Positions 45,040 through 55,529 are shown, counted from the stretch's first letter. The stretch is 64,000 nt of DNA from Providencia rettgeri (GCA_900455085.1 UGTZ01000001.1:3130501-3194500), one strand, 5' to 3'. A program made the numbers and translations. Notes: a model not told the origin generated them from the letters alone.

Positions 45040-46407
45040 ATGATTAGTGTATTTGATATCTTCAAAATTGGTATCGGCCCCTCAAGCTCCCATACTGTCG
45101 GCCCAATGAAAGCAGGCAAACAGTTTGTTGACGACCTTATCCAGCAAAAATTACTCACTCGCACGACACGAATTTCAGTTGACGTGTATGGCTCACTCTC
45201 TTTAACGGGTAAAGGCCATGCAACGGATATGGCGATTATTATGGGCCTTGCAGGTAACTTACCAGACACCATTGATATTGACGCTATTCCTGCTTTTATG
45301 CGTAATGTAGAGCAAACTGAAAGGCTCTCCCTTGCACACGGGCAACATGAAGTTGATTTTCCTACTGAAGGTGGCATGAATTTTCATACTACCAACCTAC
45401 CACTCCATGAAAATGGAATGAGTATTACGGCATTCAGTGGTGATGATGTTATTTACAGCAAAAATTACTATTCTATCGGTGGCGGTTTTATCGTCGATGA
45501 AGAGCACTTTGGCCAATCTGATGAAAATGCAGTGCAAGTCCCTTACCCATTTAAATATGCGGCCGACCTGCAAAAACATTGTAAAGACACAGGTTTATCA
45601 CTTTCCGCACTCGTGATGCAGAATGAATTAGCATTACGTAGTAAAGAAGAAATCCAACAATATCTCTCGTCCGTATGGGATGTCATGAAATCCGGTATTG
45701 AACGGGGAGTGACAACCGAAGGTTTACTACCCGGACCATTACGTGTACCACGCCGAGCAGCCGCATTACGCCGTCAACTCGTGACAACGGATAACACCAA
45801 TATGGACCCAATGGCCGTCATAGATTGGATCAATATGTATGCGCTTGCCGTTAACGAAGAAAATGCAGCGGGTGGTCGTGTTGTCACGGCACCAACTAAT
45901 GGTGCATGTGGCATCATTCCTGCGGTATTAGCTTATTATGATAAATTTATTCGCCCTGTGAATGAAAATTCCTATACCCGTTACTTTTTAGTTTCTGGCG
46001 TGATTGGCGCATTATATAAAATGAATGCGTCAATTTCCGGCGCCGAAGTGGGTTGCCAAGGAGAAGTGGGTGTTGCTTGTTCGATGGCCGCCGCGGGACT
46101 CGCCGAATTAATGGGCGGTAGCCCTGAGCAAGTGTGTATCGCAGCAGAAATTGCCATGGAGCATAACTTAGGTCTCACCTGTGACCCTGTTGGAGGACAA
46201 GTTCAAGTACCTTGTATTGAACGTAACGCCATCGCTTCCGTTAAAGCCGTGAATGCGGCACGCATGGCACTGCGTCGCGTCAGTGACCCACGTGTTTGCC
46301 TCGATAAAGTCATTGAAACCATGTATGAAACTGGTAAAGATATTAACGCTAAGTATCGTGAAACGTCTCAAGGCGGCTTAGCGATTAAATTGGCTCACTG
46401 CGAATAG
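45040..46407 (+). CDS. sdaB: L-serine dehydratase (SdaA/SdaB type)
   Basis: The 455-aa iron-sulfur enzyme deaminates L-serine to pyruvate and ammonia. It opens MISVFDIFKIGIGPSSSHTVG; the C-terminal half contains the cluster-associated Cys segments in ISGAEVGCQGEVGVACSMAA, HNLGLTCDPVGG and QVPCIERNAI. Similarity to SdaA and SdaB is nearly equal; the sdaC neighbour supports sdaB. AAGGAAG precedes the ATG. Pyruvate production from serine is a major Lrp-controlled activity in E. coli, notable given the broken lrp here. Confidence 0.95.
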   Translation: MISVFDIFKIGIGPSSSHTVGPMKAGKQFVDDLIQQKLLTRTTRISVDVYGSLSLTGKGHATDMAIIMGLAGNLPDTIDIDAIPAFMRNVEQTERLSLAHGQHEVDFPTEGGMNFHTTNLPLHENGMSITAFSGDDVIYSKNYYSIGGGFIVDEEHFGQSDENAVQVPYPFKYAADLQKHCKDTGLSLSALVMQNELALRSKEEIQQYLSSVWDVMKSGIERGVTTEGLLPGPLRVPRRAAALRRQLVTTDNTNMDPMAVIDWINMYALAVNEENAAGGRVVTAPTNGACGIIPAVLAYYDKFIRPVNENSYTRYFLVSGVIGALYKMNASISGAEVGCQGEVGVACSMAAAGLAELMGGSPEQVCIAAEIAMEHNLGLTCDPVGGQVQVPCIERNAIASVKAVNAARMALRRVSDPRVCLDKVIETMYETGKDINAKYRETSQGGLAIKLAHCE

Positions 46408-46430
46408 TATTGTTTATCTATCGTCTCTAT

Positions 46431-46459
46431 AAAAATGCCTGCATTCGCAGGCATTTTTT
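46431..46459. terminator. Bidirectional terminator between sdaB and dacC
   Basis: AAATGCCTGC and GCAGGCATTT pair around a short loop (ATTC). An A-run precedes and a T-run follows, so both convergent genes can use it. Confidence 0.92.
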
Positions 46460-46488
46460 TGTTCACATCATTTTCAACTCAACCATTA

Positions 46489-47694
46489 TTAACCGAAAAT
46501 GGCACTCCACCAGCCACTAATGGTTTTCATGATATAATCCCAAATACGCCCAAAGAACCCCGCTTCTTCAACCGCATTTTTTGCGACTAAAGGGTGCTGT
46601 TCGACAACTTCATCATTAAGAATAAAGTTAATCGTTCCCACTGTTTGGTTCTTAGCAAGAGGCGCTTCAAGTGAATCGTTGGTGAGTTGAATATCCACTT
46701 TTAAGTTTTGCAATTGCCCTTTAGGAATAGTAATAGAAACATCATCGGCAACACCTAAATCAACTTCTGAAGTATCACCAAACCAGACACGCTGCTTTTT
46801 CAGTGTGGCATCAGCTTTAATTGGCGTGACAGTTTCAAAGAAACGGAAACCCCATGTCAGTAATTTTTCGCTTTCAGAAAAACGCACTCGGTCACTTGGT
46901 GCCCCCAACACAACTGAAATTAAACGCATATCACCTTCTGTTGCAGAGGCGACTAGATTATGACCTGCACCACTCGTGTGCCCAGTTTTTACACCATCCA
47001 CCTTTAAATTTTGGTTCCATAACAAACGATTACGGTTTGGTTGACGAATTTTATTAAAGGTAAATTCCTTTTCCTTGTGCAGTGCGTATTCATCCGGTAC
47101 ATCACGGATCATCGCTTGGGTTAACAATGCCATATCCCGAGCCGTGCTGTATTGCCCTTCAGAATCGAGACCATGAACCGTTTTAAAGTGAGTATTTTTC
47201 AAACCAATCTTTTGCACGTATTGATTCATTAAGCTCACAAATGAGTCTTGGCTACCAGCAACATAATCAGCAAGCGCGATACTGGCATCGTTTCCTGACT
47301 GGATCACAATCCCTTTATTTAAATCTAATACAGAAACGCGGTCTTTTGGCTTCAAAAACATCAAAGAAGAGCCTTTCAAAACAGGATTACCCGTCGCCCA
47401 TGCATCTTCCCCTACCGTGACCATGTCTTGTGGGGTAATTTTCCCTGCATTTACTGCCTGACCAATCACATAGCTGGTCATAATTTTGGTTAAACTTGCG
47501 GGGTCTAAGCGTTCATCTGGATTCCCAGAAGCTAAAATTTTACCGCTATTATAATCCATCAGAACAAATGCTTTTGCATCGACTTGAGGAGCAACCGGTG
47601 TCTGCGCCGCATAAGCACTGGTACTTACGGCAACCAAAAGACTCAACCCAATACCTGCTCGGCGGGTTTTTAAAGACAACATTTTCTTACTCAT
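46489..47694 (-). CDS. dacC: D-alanyl-D-alanine carboxypeptidase (PBP6-type)
   Basis: Trims the terminal D-Ala of peptidoglycan pentapeptides in the periplasm. The 401-aa product has a signal peptide ending ...VAVSTSAYAA. The three penicillin-binding motifs are SLTK (Ser67), SGN (133-135) and KTG (236-238). The C-terminal beta domain precedes an amphipathic membrane anchor ending MKTISGWWSAIFG. HKEKEFTFNKIRQPNRNRLL is shared with E. coli DacC (PBP6). Proximity to ybjG and the gstB-like gene also matches dacC. Confidence 0.93.
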   Translation of the reverse strand: MSKKMLSLKTRRAGIGLSLLVAVSTSAYAAQTPVAPQVDAKAFVLMDYNSGKILASGNPDERLDPASLTKIMTSYVIGQAVNAGKITPQDMVTVGEDAWATGNPVLKGSSLMFLKPKDRVSVLDLNKGIVIQSGNDASIALADYVAGSQDSFVSLMNQYVQKIGLKNTHFKTVHGLDSEGQYSTARDMALLTQAMIRDVPDEYALHKEKEFTFNKIRQPNRNRLLWNQNLKVDGVKTGHTSGAGHNLVASATEGDMRLISVVLGAPSDRVRFSESEKLLTWGFRFFETVTPIKADATLKKQRVWFGDTSEVDLGVADDVSITIPKGQLQNLKVDIQLTNDSLEAPLAKNQTVGTINFILNDEVVEQHPLVAKNAVEEAGFFGRIWDYIMKTISGWWSAIFG

Positions 47695-47911
47695 CGGTTA
47701 TTCCTTCACTTAATTCTACACATTTAAAATACAGTCATTGACTCAGCGTCACTAAACGAGAACCCATCGCCGTGACAAAATTTGATAACTGGACCTAATA
47801 TAAGACTTTAATTTCACAGAGGCCACCGCTAACAAATAAACATTTGCCTATGAGTGAATTTAATCTATCTTAACCATGGCCGATACCAAAAAATCAATTT
47901 AGGAGACTGCA

Positions 47912-48536
47912 ATGTTAACTGTTTGGGGACGCGTCAACTCTTCCAATGTCAAAAAAGTACTTTGGTGCTTAGAAGAATTAAATATCGCTTACAATCAAAA
48001 AGATGTGGGTGGCCCATTTGGTGGACTAGATACACCTGAATATATAAAAATGAATCCAAACAGCACTATTCCAACTCTACAGGATGATGACTTTGCGCTG
48101 TGGGAATCAAATACGATTTTACGTTACCTTACGGAAAAATTTGATCATTCTCACTTATTACTCGCACAAGACTTACAAGAGAGAGCTGCCGCCGATAAAT
48201 GGATGGATTTGGAGTGGTGCTAATTTATTCGACCACATTAAGCAAATGATGAACAAAATTGTGCGTGTTCCTGAAGCGGATAGAGACCCAGAACAAGCTA
48301 AAATTATATATGGCAATATTAATCGATTACTCACAATTGCTGATAATGCATTAGCCAACCAAGCCTATTTCAGTGGTGCTAAATTTGGTATCGCAGACAT
48401 TGCTATCGCGCCACTATTTTACCCTTGGCATGAAATTGTGACTGAACGCCCTGAATTTAACAATTTGGAACGCTGGTATCAGCAGCTGACCACGCGTCCT
48501 GCGTTCCAAAAAATTGTCATGATCCCAATTAAGTAA
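47912..48536 (+). CDS. gstB: Glutathione S-transferase, GstB-like (one +1 shift)
   Basis: An extra T at 48208-48210 (TTT, expected TT) breaks the frame. Removing it joins KWMDWSGANLFDHIK and gives 207 aa (E. coli GstB 208). The N-terminal thioredoxin-fold half carries MLTVWGRVNSSNVKKVLWCL and the cis-Pro motif NSTIPTLQDDDFALWESNTI. The C-terminal helical half ends RPAFQKIVMIPIK. GstB of E. coli acts on bromoacetate and similar electrophiles; substrate here unknown. Neighbour order with dacC agrees. The shift is most likely sequence error. Confidence 0.88.
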
Positions 48537-49364
48537 TCACAAGGTCATACTCATCAAACTTGGGTTTGGGTACTGGTATTCAAACTCAAGTTCTTGGCAA
48601 ATTTTATTACCGTTAATGACTTTCCCCTCTAATGCATTCCCCTCTTCAATAAATTGTGGTGGAACTAAACCAATAGATTGAGCGGCATGAGTATAAAATT
48701 CAGCTCGTGTCGGGTGGATTGGCGCACAAAGGTTATAAATATGCCCTCCCTGTGGCTGCTGGAGCAATAATAAAATGGCGTCAATTACATCGTCTTGATG
48801 CACCATATTGACAGGCTGATTTGCCCCCTTCACTCCGGTTTTACCTGCTAAAAAACGCCCTGCATGTCGTTTTTCCCCGACTAATCCTGCTAGTCTCAGA
48901 ATATCTACCGATATGTTCGGTAATTGATGCAACCACTGTTCTGTCGCCACTAAAGCTTTAGCTGAATCCGTCACTCCATCCAATGGGCTATCTTCGGTCA
49001 TTTCACCATTTTGCTCCCCATAAACCGCTGTTGATGACGTGAAAATAACTTTGGGTACCTGAAATGCTATTGCGCTATTCACCAGTGTTTCAATCGCTGC
49101 CATATAGTATTCGGTATTAATTTTAGAAGGGGGAAGCAAGATGACGATAGCATCGCTTTGCATCATCAATTGCGCTAAATCATCGTTATCACATTCAAGT
49201 TCAGGGGTTAATTTCAATGCATAACACTCAATTCCTACCGCTTGAGCGGCTTCAATACCATCTGGTGTTGTTTTAGTTCCAACCACATGAATGCCTTGGG
49301 ACAATAAAGCTTGGGCAAGGGGCAACCCTACCCACCCTAATCCAATAATGGTGATTTTCTTCAT
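48537..49364 (-). CDS. yeeZ: NAD(P)-binding SDR-type protein YeeZ
   Basis: The 275-aa product (E. coli YeeZ 274) has a Rossmann start MKKITIIGLGWVGLPLAQAL and the family segments VPKVIFTSSTAVYGEQNGEM and VNMVHQDDVIDAILLLL. Active-site residues resemble extended SDRs (Tyr in STAVYGEQ), but the reaction is unknown. ATG 49364 is preceded by GAGGAG; an in-frame TTG five codons earlier overlaps that site. It is divergent from the his operon, as in E. coli. Confidence 0.9.
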   Translation of the reverse strand: MKKITIIGLGWVGLPLAQALLSQGIHVVGTKTTPDGIEAAQAVGIECYALKLTPELECDNDDLAQLMMQSDAIVILLPPSKINTEYYMAAIETLVNSAIAFQVPKVIFTSSTAVYGEQNGEMTEDSPLDGVTDSAKALVATEQWLHQLPNISVDILRLAGLVGEKRHAGRFLAGKTGVKGANQPVNMVHQDDVIDAILLLLQQPQGGHIYNLCAPIHPTRAEFYTHAAQSIGLVPPQFIEEGNALEGKVINGNKICQELEFEYQYPNPSLMSMTL

Positions 49365-49609
49365 ACGATAACTCCTCAATCGACCAACTGACTGAAATTA
49401 ATCACAGAGTAGCTGAAAACCATAAAACTTCCGAACACAATTTCTGAGAGATTAATCACTATAAAAGCGCATCAACTAATTATTATTGGTTATTTTTTAA
49501 AAAAAGGTTGCATTCATAGGGGGAAATCGGATAGGTTGAATACCAATGAGTATTTAGTTAGCACAATGAATGTTTAGTCATTCACTTAAATAACAGAACG
49601 GAAGACATT

Positions 49610-49657
49610 ATGAATCGTATTTCACGCAACCATCATCATCACCATCATCCTGACTAG
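49610..49657 (+). CDS. hisL: his operon leader peptide
   Basis: A 15-codon peptide (MNRISRNHHHHHHPD) with six consecutive His codons. The ribosome pauses here when charged tRNA-His is scarce, preventing formation of the terminator that follows. The His run and position before hisG match the enterobacterial his leader. Confidence 0.93.
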   Translation: MNRISRNHHHHHHPD

Positions 49658-49725
49658 TCTTTCGGGCGATGTGTGCTGGAAGACGTTCAACGAATCTTCC
49701 GGTGGCTGAAATGCAAATTGAGAGA

Positions 49726-49758
49726 ACCCTCGGAAGATAATCTTCCGAGGGTTTTTTT
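49726..49758 (+). terminator. his operon attenuator terminator
   Basis: ACCCTCGGAAGA (49726-49737) and TCTTCCGAGGGT (49741-49752) form a perfect 12-bp stem with a 3-nt loop, then T7. An upstream AATCTTCC segment (about 49693-49700) can pair with the first arm as antiterminator. It is about 55 nt before the hisG start. Confidence 0.92.
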
Positions 49759-49813
49759 ATTCTTGAACAAAGAGTTACTAAACAAAAAATTTTAAAGGGA
49801 TAAGGGTAAAGTC

Positions 49814-50714
49814 ATGTTGGATAAATCACGTTTACGTATTGCAATTCAAAAATCAGGTCGTCTGAGTGAAGAATCAAGAGAACTACTGGCTCGCTGCGGC
49901 ATCAAAATCAACTTACAACAACAACGTTTGATTGCTTATGCAGAAAATATGCCTATTGATTTACTTCGTGTTCGTGATGACGATATTCCAGGACTGGTCA
50001 TGGATGGCGTTGTTGATTTAGGGATCATTGGTGAAAACGTTCTTGAAGAAGAGTTATTAAACCGCCGCGCGCAAGGCGAAAACCCACAATACAAAACACT
50101 GCGCCGCCTCGATTTTGGTGGATGTCGCTTGTCATTAGCGGCGCCATTGGACTTTAACTACACGGGTGCAGAATGCCTGAATGGTTCACGTGTTGCGACT
50201 TCTTATCCACACTTGTTAAAACGCTATTTCGACCAAAAAGGCATTCAGTTTAAATCATGTCTGTTAAATGGTTCGGTTGAAGTTGCCCCGCGTGCTGGGC
50301 TTGCGGATGCGATTTGTGACCTTGTTTCTACTGGTGCCACATTAGAAGCAAACGGCCTAAAAGAAGTGGAAGTCATTTACCGTTCGAAAGCATGTTTAAT
50401 TCAACGTGACGGTGAAATGTCAGCTGATAAACAACAGCTTATCGACCCGTATGATGACCCGTATCCAAGGTGTTATCCAAGCGCGCGAATCTAAATACAT
50501 CATGTTACACGCGCCAAGTGAAACACTAGAAGAAATCATTGCCTTATTACCAGGCGCTGAACGCCCAACTATTTTACCATTAGCAGGTGACAACAACCGC
50601 GTCGCTATGCACATGGTGAGCTCAGAAACCTTGTTCTGGGAAACCATGGAAAAACTCAAGGCATTAGGGGCAAGCTCAATCCTTGTATTACCAATTGAAA
50701 AAATGATGGAGTAA
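49814..50714 (+). CDS. hisG: ATP phosphoribosyltransferase HisG (one +1 shift)
   Basis: First, feedback-inhibited step of histidine synthesis (ATP + PRPP). An extra C at 50446-50448 (CCC, expected CC) breaks the frame after QQLID; removing it gives RMMTRIQGVIQARESKYIML and 299 aa, the E. coli length. Long-form HisG with catalytic domains (residues 1-225) and the C-terminal histidine-binding ACT-like domain. Landmarks: LRIAIQKSGRLSEESRELL and the PRPP-loop region DAICDLVSTGATLEANGL. Sequence error is likely. Confidence 0.95.
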
Positions 50715-50720
50715 GCCGCC

Positions 50721-52039
50721 ATGAAAATGGGATTTAACCAACCTGTTCGCTGGTCGGCTTGTAATCAAGAGCAACAAAGTGCTTTGCTGATGCGCCCCGC
50801 AATTGCGGCCTCTGGCAGCATTAGTACTGCGGTGAGCCAAATTATTGAGCAAGTCCGTAACGAGGGCGACACCGCCCTCCAAGCACTAAGCCGTCGTTTC
50901 GATAAAACTGAAATCGACACAGTGCGAGTACCTGCAAATGCCGTTGACGCGGCAGAGGCTCGTCTTGGCGATGAAATCAAAACAGCAATGAAAACCGCCA
51001 TTGGCAACATTCGTCGTTTTCACGAAGCCCAAAAACCCACTCCGATTACAGTGGAAACACAGGCAGGCGTAGTGTGTCAACAAGTCACACGCCCAATAGA
51101 TGCGGTCGGTTTATATATTCCGGGAGGCTCTGCGCCCTTGTTATCAACAGTCATGATGTTAGGAACTCCGGCGAATATCGCAGGCTGTCGCAAAATCATT
51201 TTGTGTTCGCCCCCCACCTATTGCCGATGAAATTTTGTATGCAGCGAAACTGTGCGGCATCAGTGATATTTTCCAAGTAGGTGGCGCGCAAGCGATTGCT
51301 GCAATGGCATTTGGCACCCAAAGCATTCCTACAGTTGATAAAATATTTGGCCCCGGTAATGCCTATGTCACTGAAGCAAAACGCCAAGTGAGTCAAAGCC
51401 ATGATGGAGCTTGCCATTGATATGCCTGCAGGGCCTTCTGAAGTGTTAGTGATTGCGGATAACGGAGCAAACCCTGCATTCACCGCATCTGATTTACTAT
51501 CACAAGCGGAACATGGCCCTGATTCACAAGTCATTTTATTAACTGACGATGAAAACTTTGCCCAGCGCGTGATAGAAGAAACAGAAAAACAATTAGCGCA
51601 GCTTTCTCGTGCAGAAATTGCCAGAAAAGCACTAAGTGCCAGCCGTGTCGTCATCGCTGATTCGATCGAACAATGTGTTGAAATTAGCAATCGCTATGGC
51701 CCTGAGCACTTGATTTTACAAACACGCAATGCTGATGATCTAGTCGATTCTATCACTAGCGCAGGCTCCGTGTTTGTCGGAGACTGGTCACCCGAATCTG
51801 CAGGAGACTACGCTTCAGGCACCAATCACGTATTACCGACTTACGGGTATACTGCAACCTATTCAAGCCTTGGCCTCGCTGACTTTATGAAGCGAATGAC
51901 GGTACAAAAACTGTCGCAGCAAGGCTTATTAGGCTTAGCCAACACCATCGAAACTTTAGCGCAAGCAGAGCAACTCACCGCTCACAAAAATGCCGTTACC
52001 TTACGCGTTAACGAACTAAAAAAACAAAATCAGGAGTAA
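50721..52039 (+). CDS. hisD: Histidinol dehydrogenase HisD (two +1 shifts)
   Basis: Last two oxidation steps, histidinol to histidine, using NAD+ and zinc. The frame breaks at C6 (51210-51215, expected C5) and around 51409-51412 (one extra base in GGAGCTTGCC). Restoring both gives 438 aa (E. coli 434) reading CSPPPIADEILYAAKLCGIS, then SQSHDGxAIDMPAGPSEVL. Active-site landmarks: FGPGNAYVTEAKR and DLLSQAEHGPDSQVILL; the C-terminal AGDYASGTNHVLPTYG carries the metal-binding His. Sequence error is likely. Confidence 0.94.
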
Positions 52040-52042
52040 GTC

Positions 52043-53112
52043 ATGAGCCAACCATTTAATGCCGCCAGTCTTGCACGTGAAAATGTTAAAACCATGACCC
52101 TTATATGTCGGCGCGCCGCTTAGGGGGAAGTGGAGATGTTTGGCTCAATGCCAACGAGTATCCTATTGCTCCTGATTATCAATTCAGTGAACGTAACCTG
52201 AACCGTTACCCTGAATGCCAACCGGTTGCCGTGATCAATAACTATGCGGCTTATGCGCAAATCACACCAGAACAAGTCCTGGTTTGCCGTGGGGCCGATG
52301 AGTCTATCGAATTATTGATCCGCGCATTTTGTGAGCCGGGTAAAGATGCGGTGATGTTCTGCCCACCAACCTATGGCATGTACAGCGTCAGTGCGGAGAC
52401 CTTTGGCGTTGAACAAAAGAAAATCATGGCGTTGCCTGACTGGGCATTAAACGTTAACGCGATCCGTGAAAATTTATCTAATACCAAACTGATTTATATT
52501 TGCAGCCCAAATAACCCAACGGGCAATATCATCGATAATAAAGATTTGCGTGAAGTGCTAAATATGGCAGCAGGCCGCGCATTAGTCGTTGTCGATGAAG
52601 CTTATATTGAGTTCTGTCCACAATACAGTGTGGCAAGCTGGCTTGCACAATACCCCAATTTGGTGATTTTAAGAACCTTATCTAAAGCCTTTGCATTAGC
52701 CGGTTTACGCTGTGGCTTTACCTTAGCTTCTCCTGAAGTGATTGAAGTGCTATTAAAGGTTATCGCCCCTTACCCTTTATCAACCCCTGTTGCGATGATT
52801 GCCGCTCAAGCCCTTAAACCACAAGGCATTGAAACAATGAAAAGTCGTGTAGTAGCGGTAACCGAAAACCGTATTGCACTCAGTGAAGCTCTGCGCGACT
52901 TGTCTGTGGTTGAACATGTTTATCCGAGTGAAACTAACTATATTTTGGTACGTTTCACCGATGGCAGTAAAGTCTTTAAAGCCCTGTGGGATCAAGGCAT
53001 TATTTTACGTGACCAAAGCAAACAGCCGGGTCTCATTAATTGCCTGCGTATTACTGTCGGGACAGAAATTGAAAATACCCGTGTTATTGAAGCTATTGCC
53101 GCACTTTGCTAA
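52043..53112 (+). CDS. hisC: Histidinol-phosphate aminotransferase HisC (one -1 shift)
   Basis: PLP-dependent conversion of imidazole-acetol phosphate to histidinol phosphate. The start at 52043 (MSQPFNAASLARENVKTMT) runs into a stop because one C is missing at 52098-52100 (ACCCTT, expected ACCCCTT). Adding it continues PYMSARRLGGSGDVWLNANE and gives 356 aa, the E. coli length. PLP Lys is in TLSKAFALAGLRCGF; ICSPNNPTGN and VVDEAYIEF are the cofactor-binding strands. It is the only apparent deletion among the frame errors in the window. Confidence 0.94.
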
Positions 53113-53125
53113 TTAGGAATGACTC

Positions 53126-54193
53126 ATGAGCCAGAAAATTTTATTTATCGACCGTGATGGAACATTAATTACCGAGCCGCCAACTGACTTCCAAGTTGAT
53201 AGCTTAAGTAAACTCGCCTTTGAAAAAGCAGTCATTCCTAGCTTACTTGCCCTGCAAAAAGCCAATTATCGCTTAGTGATGATAACCAATCAAGACGGCT
53301 TAGGAACAGATAGCTTTCCGACCGCTGACTTTGAACCACCACACAACCTAATGATGCAAGTTTTTGAATCACAAGGCATAAATTTTGATGACGTGCTGAT
53401 TTGCCCACATAAGCCTGAAGATAACTGCGCTTGCCGTAAACCTAAACTTCAGTTGGTTGAGCGCTATTTAGATAGCAACGTGCTAGACAGTGAAAATAGC
53501 TATGTGATTGGTGACCGCGAAACGGACATTCAACTCGCTAAAAATATGGGAATTAAAGGGTTACGTTATAACCCAACGGAACTAGACTGGGAAGCTATCA
53601 CCACGCAGTTAACCAAACGCGACCGCCATGCGCTAGTCAAACGCGTGACAAAAGAAACTAATATCCAAGTCGAAGTGTGGCTAGACCAAGAAGGCGGCAG
53701 CAAAATTAGCACCGGTGTGGGTTTCTTTGACCACATGTTAGACCAAATCGCGACTCACGGCGGTTTCCGGTTAAACATTGAAGTCAGTGGCGACTTATTT
53801 ATTGATGACCACCACACTGTCGAAGACACGGGCCTTGCTTTAGGTGAAGCTCTGAAAATCGCGCTTGGTGATAAACGCGGTATCGCACGTTTTGGTTTCG
53901 TTCTGCCAATGGACGAATGCCAAGCACGCTGTGCACTGGATATTTCAGGTCGCCCACACCTTGAATATAAAGCAGAATTCAAATACCAACGTGTCGGTGA
54001 CTTAAGCACTGAAATGATTGAGCACTTCTTTAGCTCACTTTCCTATGCTATGGGTTGTACATTACACCTGAAAACCAAAGGGAAAAACGATCACCACAAA
54101 GCCGAAAGCTTGTTTAAAGTTTTCGGCCGCACACTACGCCAAGCGATTCGTGTTGAAGGGGATACGTTACCTAGCTCAAAAGGGGTTCTTTGA
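53126..54193 (+). CDS. hisB: Bifunctional histidinol-phosphatase/imidazoleglycerol-phosphate dehydratase
   Basis: Intact 355-aa two-domain enzyme. Residues 1-165 are the HAD phosphatase (IDRDGTLITEPPTDFQ; zinc-binding CPHKPEDNCACRKPK). The rest is the dehydratase with Mn-binding His-rich motifs GVGFFDHMLDQIATHGGF, DDHHTVEDTGLALGEAL and NDHHKAESLFKVFG. The stop overlaps the hisH ATG by one base. Confidence 0.97.
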   Translation: MSQKILFIDRDGTLITEPPTDFQVDSLSKLAFEKAVIPSLLALQKANYRLVMITNQDGLGTDSFPTADFEPPHNLMMQVFESQGINFDDVLICPHKPEDNCACRKPKLQLVERYLDSNVLDSENSYVIGDRETDIQLAKNMGIKGLRYNPTELDWEAITTQLTKRDRHALVKRVTKETNIQVEVWLDQEGGSKISTGVGFFDHMLDQIATHGGFRLNIEVSGDLFIDDHHTVEDTGLALGEALKIALGDKRGIARFGFVLPMDECQARCALDISGRPHLEYKAEFKYQRVGDLSTEMIEHFFSSLSYAMGCTLHLKTKGKNDHHKAESLFKVFGRTLRQAIRVEGDTLPSSKGVL

Positions 54194-54786
54194 TGAACGT
54201 TGTCATCCTTGATACTGGCTGTGCAAATTTAGCCTCCGTGGCTTATGCGGTGAAACGCCTAGGTTATGACCCTGTGGTGAGCCGGGATACCAATACCATT
54301 TTACAAGCCGACAAAGTCTTTTTACCGGGTGTCGGTACGGCTAGCGCGGCCATGGAAAAACTCACTGAACGTGAATTAGTGCCGTTAATTAAAGCCCTGA
54401 CTCAACCCGTGTTAGGCATCTGTTTAGGTATGCAATTACTCGGTTCTTTCAGTGAAGAAGGTCAATCAACGGTGCCACTACTGGGGTTAATTGATAGCCC
54501 TGTACAAAAAATGGATGCCAATGGGCTTCCAGTTCCACATAGCGGCTGGAACCAAGTCAAAGCCCTAGCAGGAAACCCTTTGTTTAGGGATATCCCTGAT
54601 AACGCCTATTTCTATTTTGTACATAGTTATTCGATGCCAATTTCCAGTAATACCATCGCACAAACTCAGTATGGCAACCCGTTTAGTAGCGCGGTGAATC
54701 GCGATAACTTCTACGGTGTCCAATTTCACCCAGAACGTTCTGGCACCGCAGGTTCACGCTTGATTCAAAACTTTTTGGAGATGTAA
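54193..54786 (+). CDS. hisH: Imidazole glycerol phosphate synthase glutaminase subunit
   Basis: A 197-aa class I glutamine amidotransferase that delivers ammonia to HisF. The triad is the nucleophile Cys in PVLGICLGMQLLG and His and Glu in FYGVQFHPERSG. The ATG at 54193 overlaps the hisB stop (ATGA); a TTG one codon earlier is less likely. Confidence 0.97.
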   Translation: MNVVILDTGCANLASVAYAVKRLGYDPVVSRDTNTILQADKVFLPGVGTASAAMEKLTERELVPLIKALTQPVLGICLGMQLLGSFSEEGQSTVPLLGLIDSPVQKMDANGLPVPHSGWNQVKALAGNPLFRDIPDNAYFYFVHSYSMPISSNTIAQTQYGNPFSSAVNRDNFYGVQFHPERSGTAGSRLIQNFLEM

Positions 54787-54791
54787 TTACC

Positions 54792-55529
54792 ATGATCATT
54801 CCCGCATTAGATTTAATCGATGGCACCCTAGTGCGATTGCACCAAGGGGATTACGCCAAGCAAACTGATTATGGCAATGACCCGCTCCCACGTTTGCAGC
54901 AATATGAAAAAGAAGGGGCAAAGCTCCTACACTTAGTGGATTTAACGGGCGCCAAAGATCCACAAAAACGCCAAATTCCACTACTGAAAAAATTATTGGC
55001 TGGCGTGAATGTTCCAGTACAAGTTGGTGGGGGTATTCGTACCGAAGAAGATGTTAAGGCCTTACTGGAAGCCGGAGCAGCTCGTGTTGTCATTGGCTCA
55101 ACTGCGGTGACCAAACCTGAATTGGTTAAAACATGGTTTGAAACCTATGGTGGGGAAGCCATTGTACTTGCGTTAGATGTACGCATTAATAACAAAGGCG
55201 TAAAAGAAATCGCCATTAGCGGCTGGCAAGAAAATTCAAATTTAACATTAGAACAAGCCATTGAAATATATCGTCCTTATGGCTTAAAACATGTCCTTTG
55301 CACCGATATTTCCAAAGATGGCACCTTAGCGGGTTCTAATGTGAACTTATACCAAGAAGTAAGCCAAAAATTCCCCGACATTGCCTTCCAAGCATCAGGG
55401 GGCATTGGCAATTTAGACGATATCGCCGCTATTCCAGCTTCAGGGGCTGCAGGGGTGATTGTTGGTCGCGCATTATTAGAAGGTAAATTCACCGTTACGG
55501 AGGCAATCAAATGTTGGCAAAACGCATAA
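54792..55529 (+). CDS. hisA: ProFAR isomerase
   Basis: The 245-aa (beta-alpha)8 barrel isomerises ProFAR to PRFAR. The catalytic Asp is at the N-terminus (IIPALDLIDGTLVRLHQGDY), with phosphate-binding VQVGGGIRTEEDV and ASGGIGNLDDIAAIP. It overlaps hisF by 19 bp. Confidence 0.97.
   Translation: MIIPALDLIDGTLVRLHQGDYAKQTDYGNDPLPRLQQYEKEGAKLLHLVDLTGAKDPQKRQIPLLKKLLAGVNVPVQVGGGIRTEEDVKALLEAGAARVVIGSTAVTKPELVKTWFETYGGEAIVLALDVRINNKGVKEIAISGWQENSNLTLEQAIEIYRPYGLKHVLCTDISKDGTLAGSNVNLYQEVSQKFPDIAFQASGGIGNLDDIAAIPASGAAGVIVGRALLEGKFTVTEAIKCWQNA

Noticed and set aside
51196..51690. 164-aa minus-strand frame
   Set aside because: Antisense to hisD, in which the frame breaks free the opposite strand of stops by chance.
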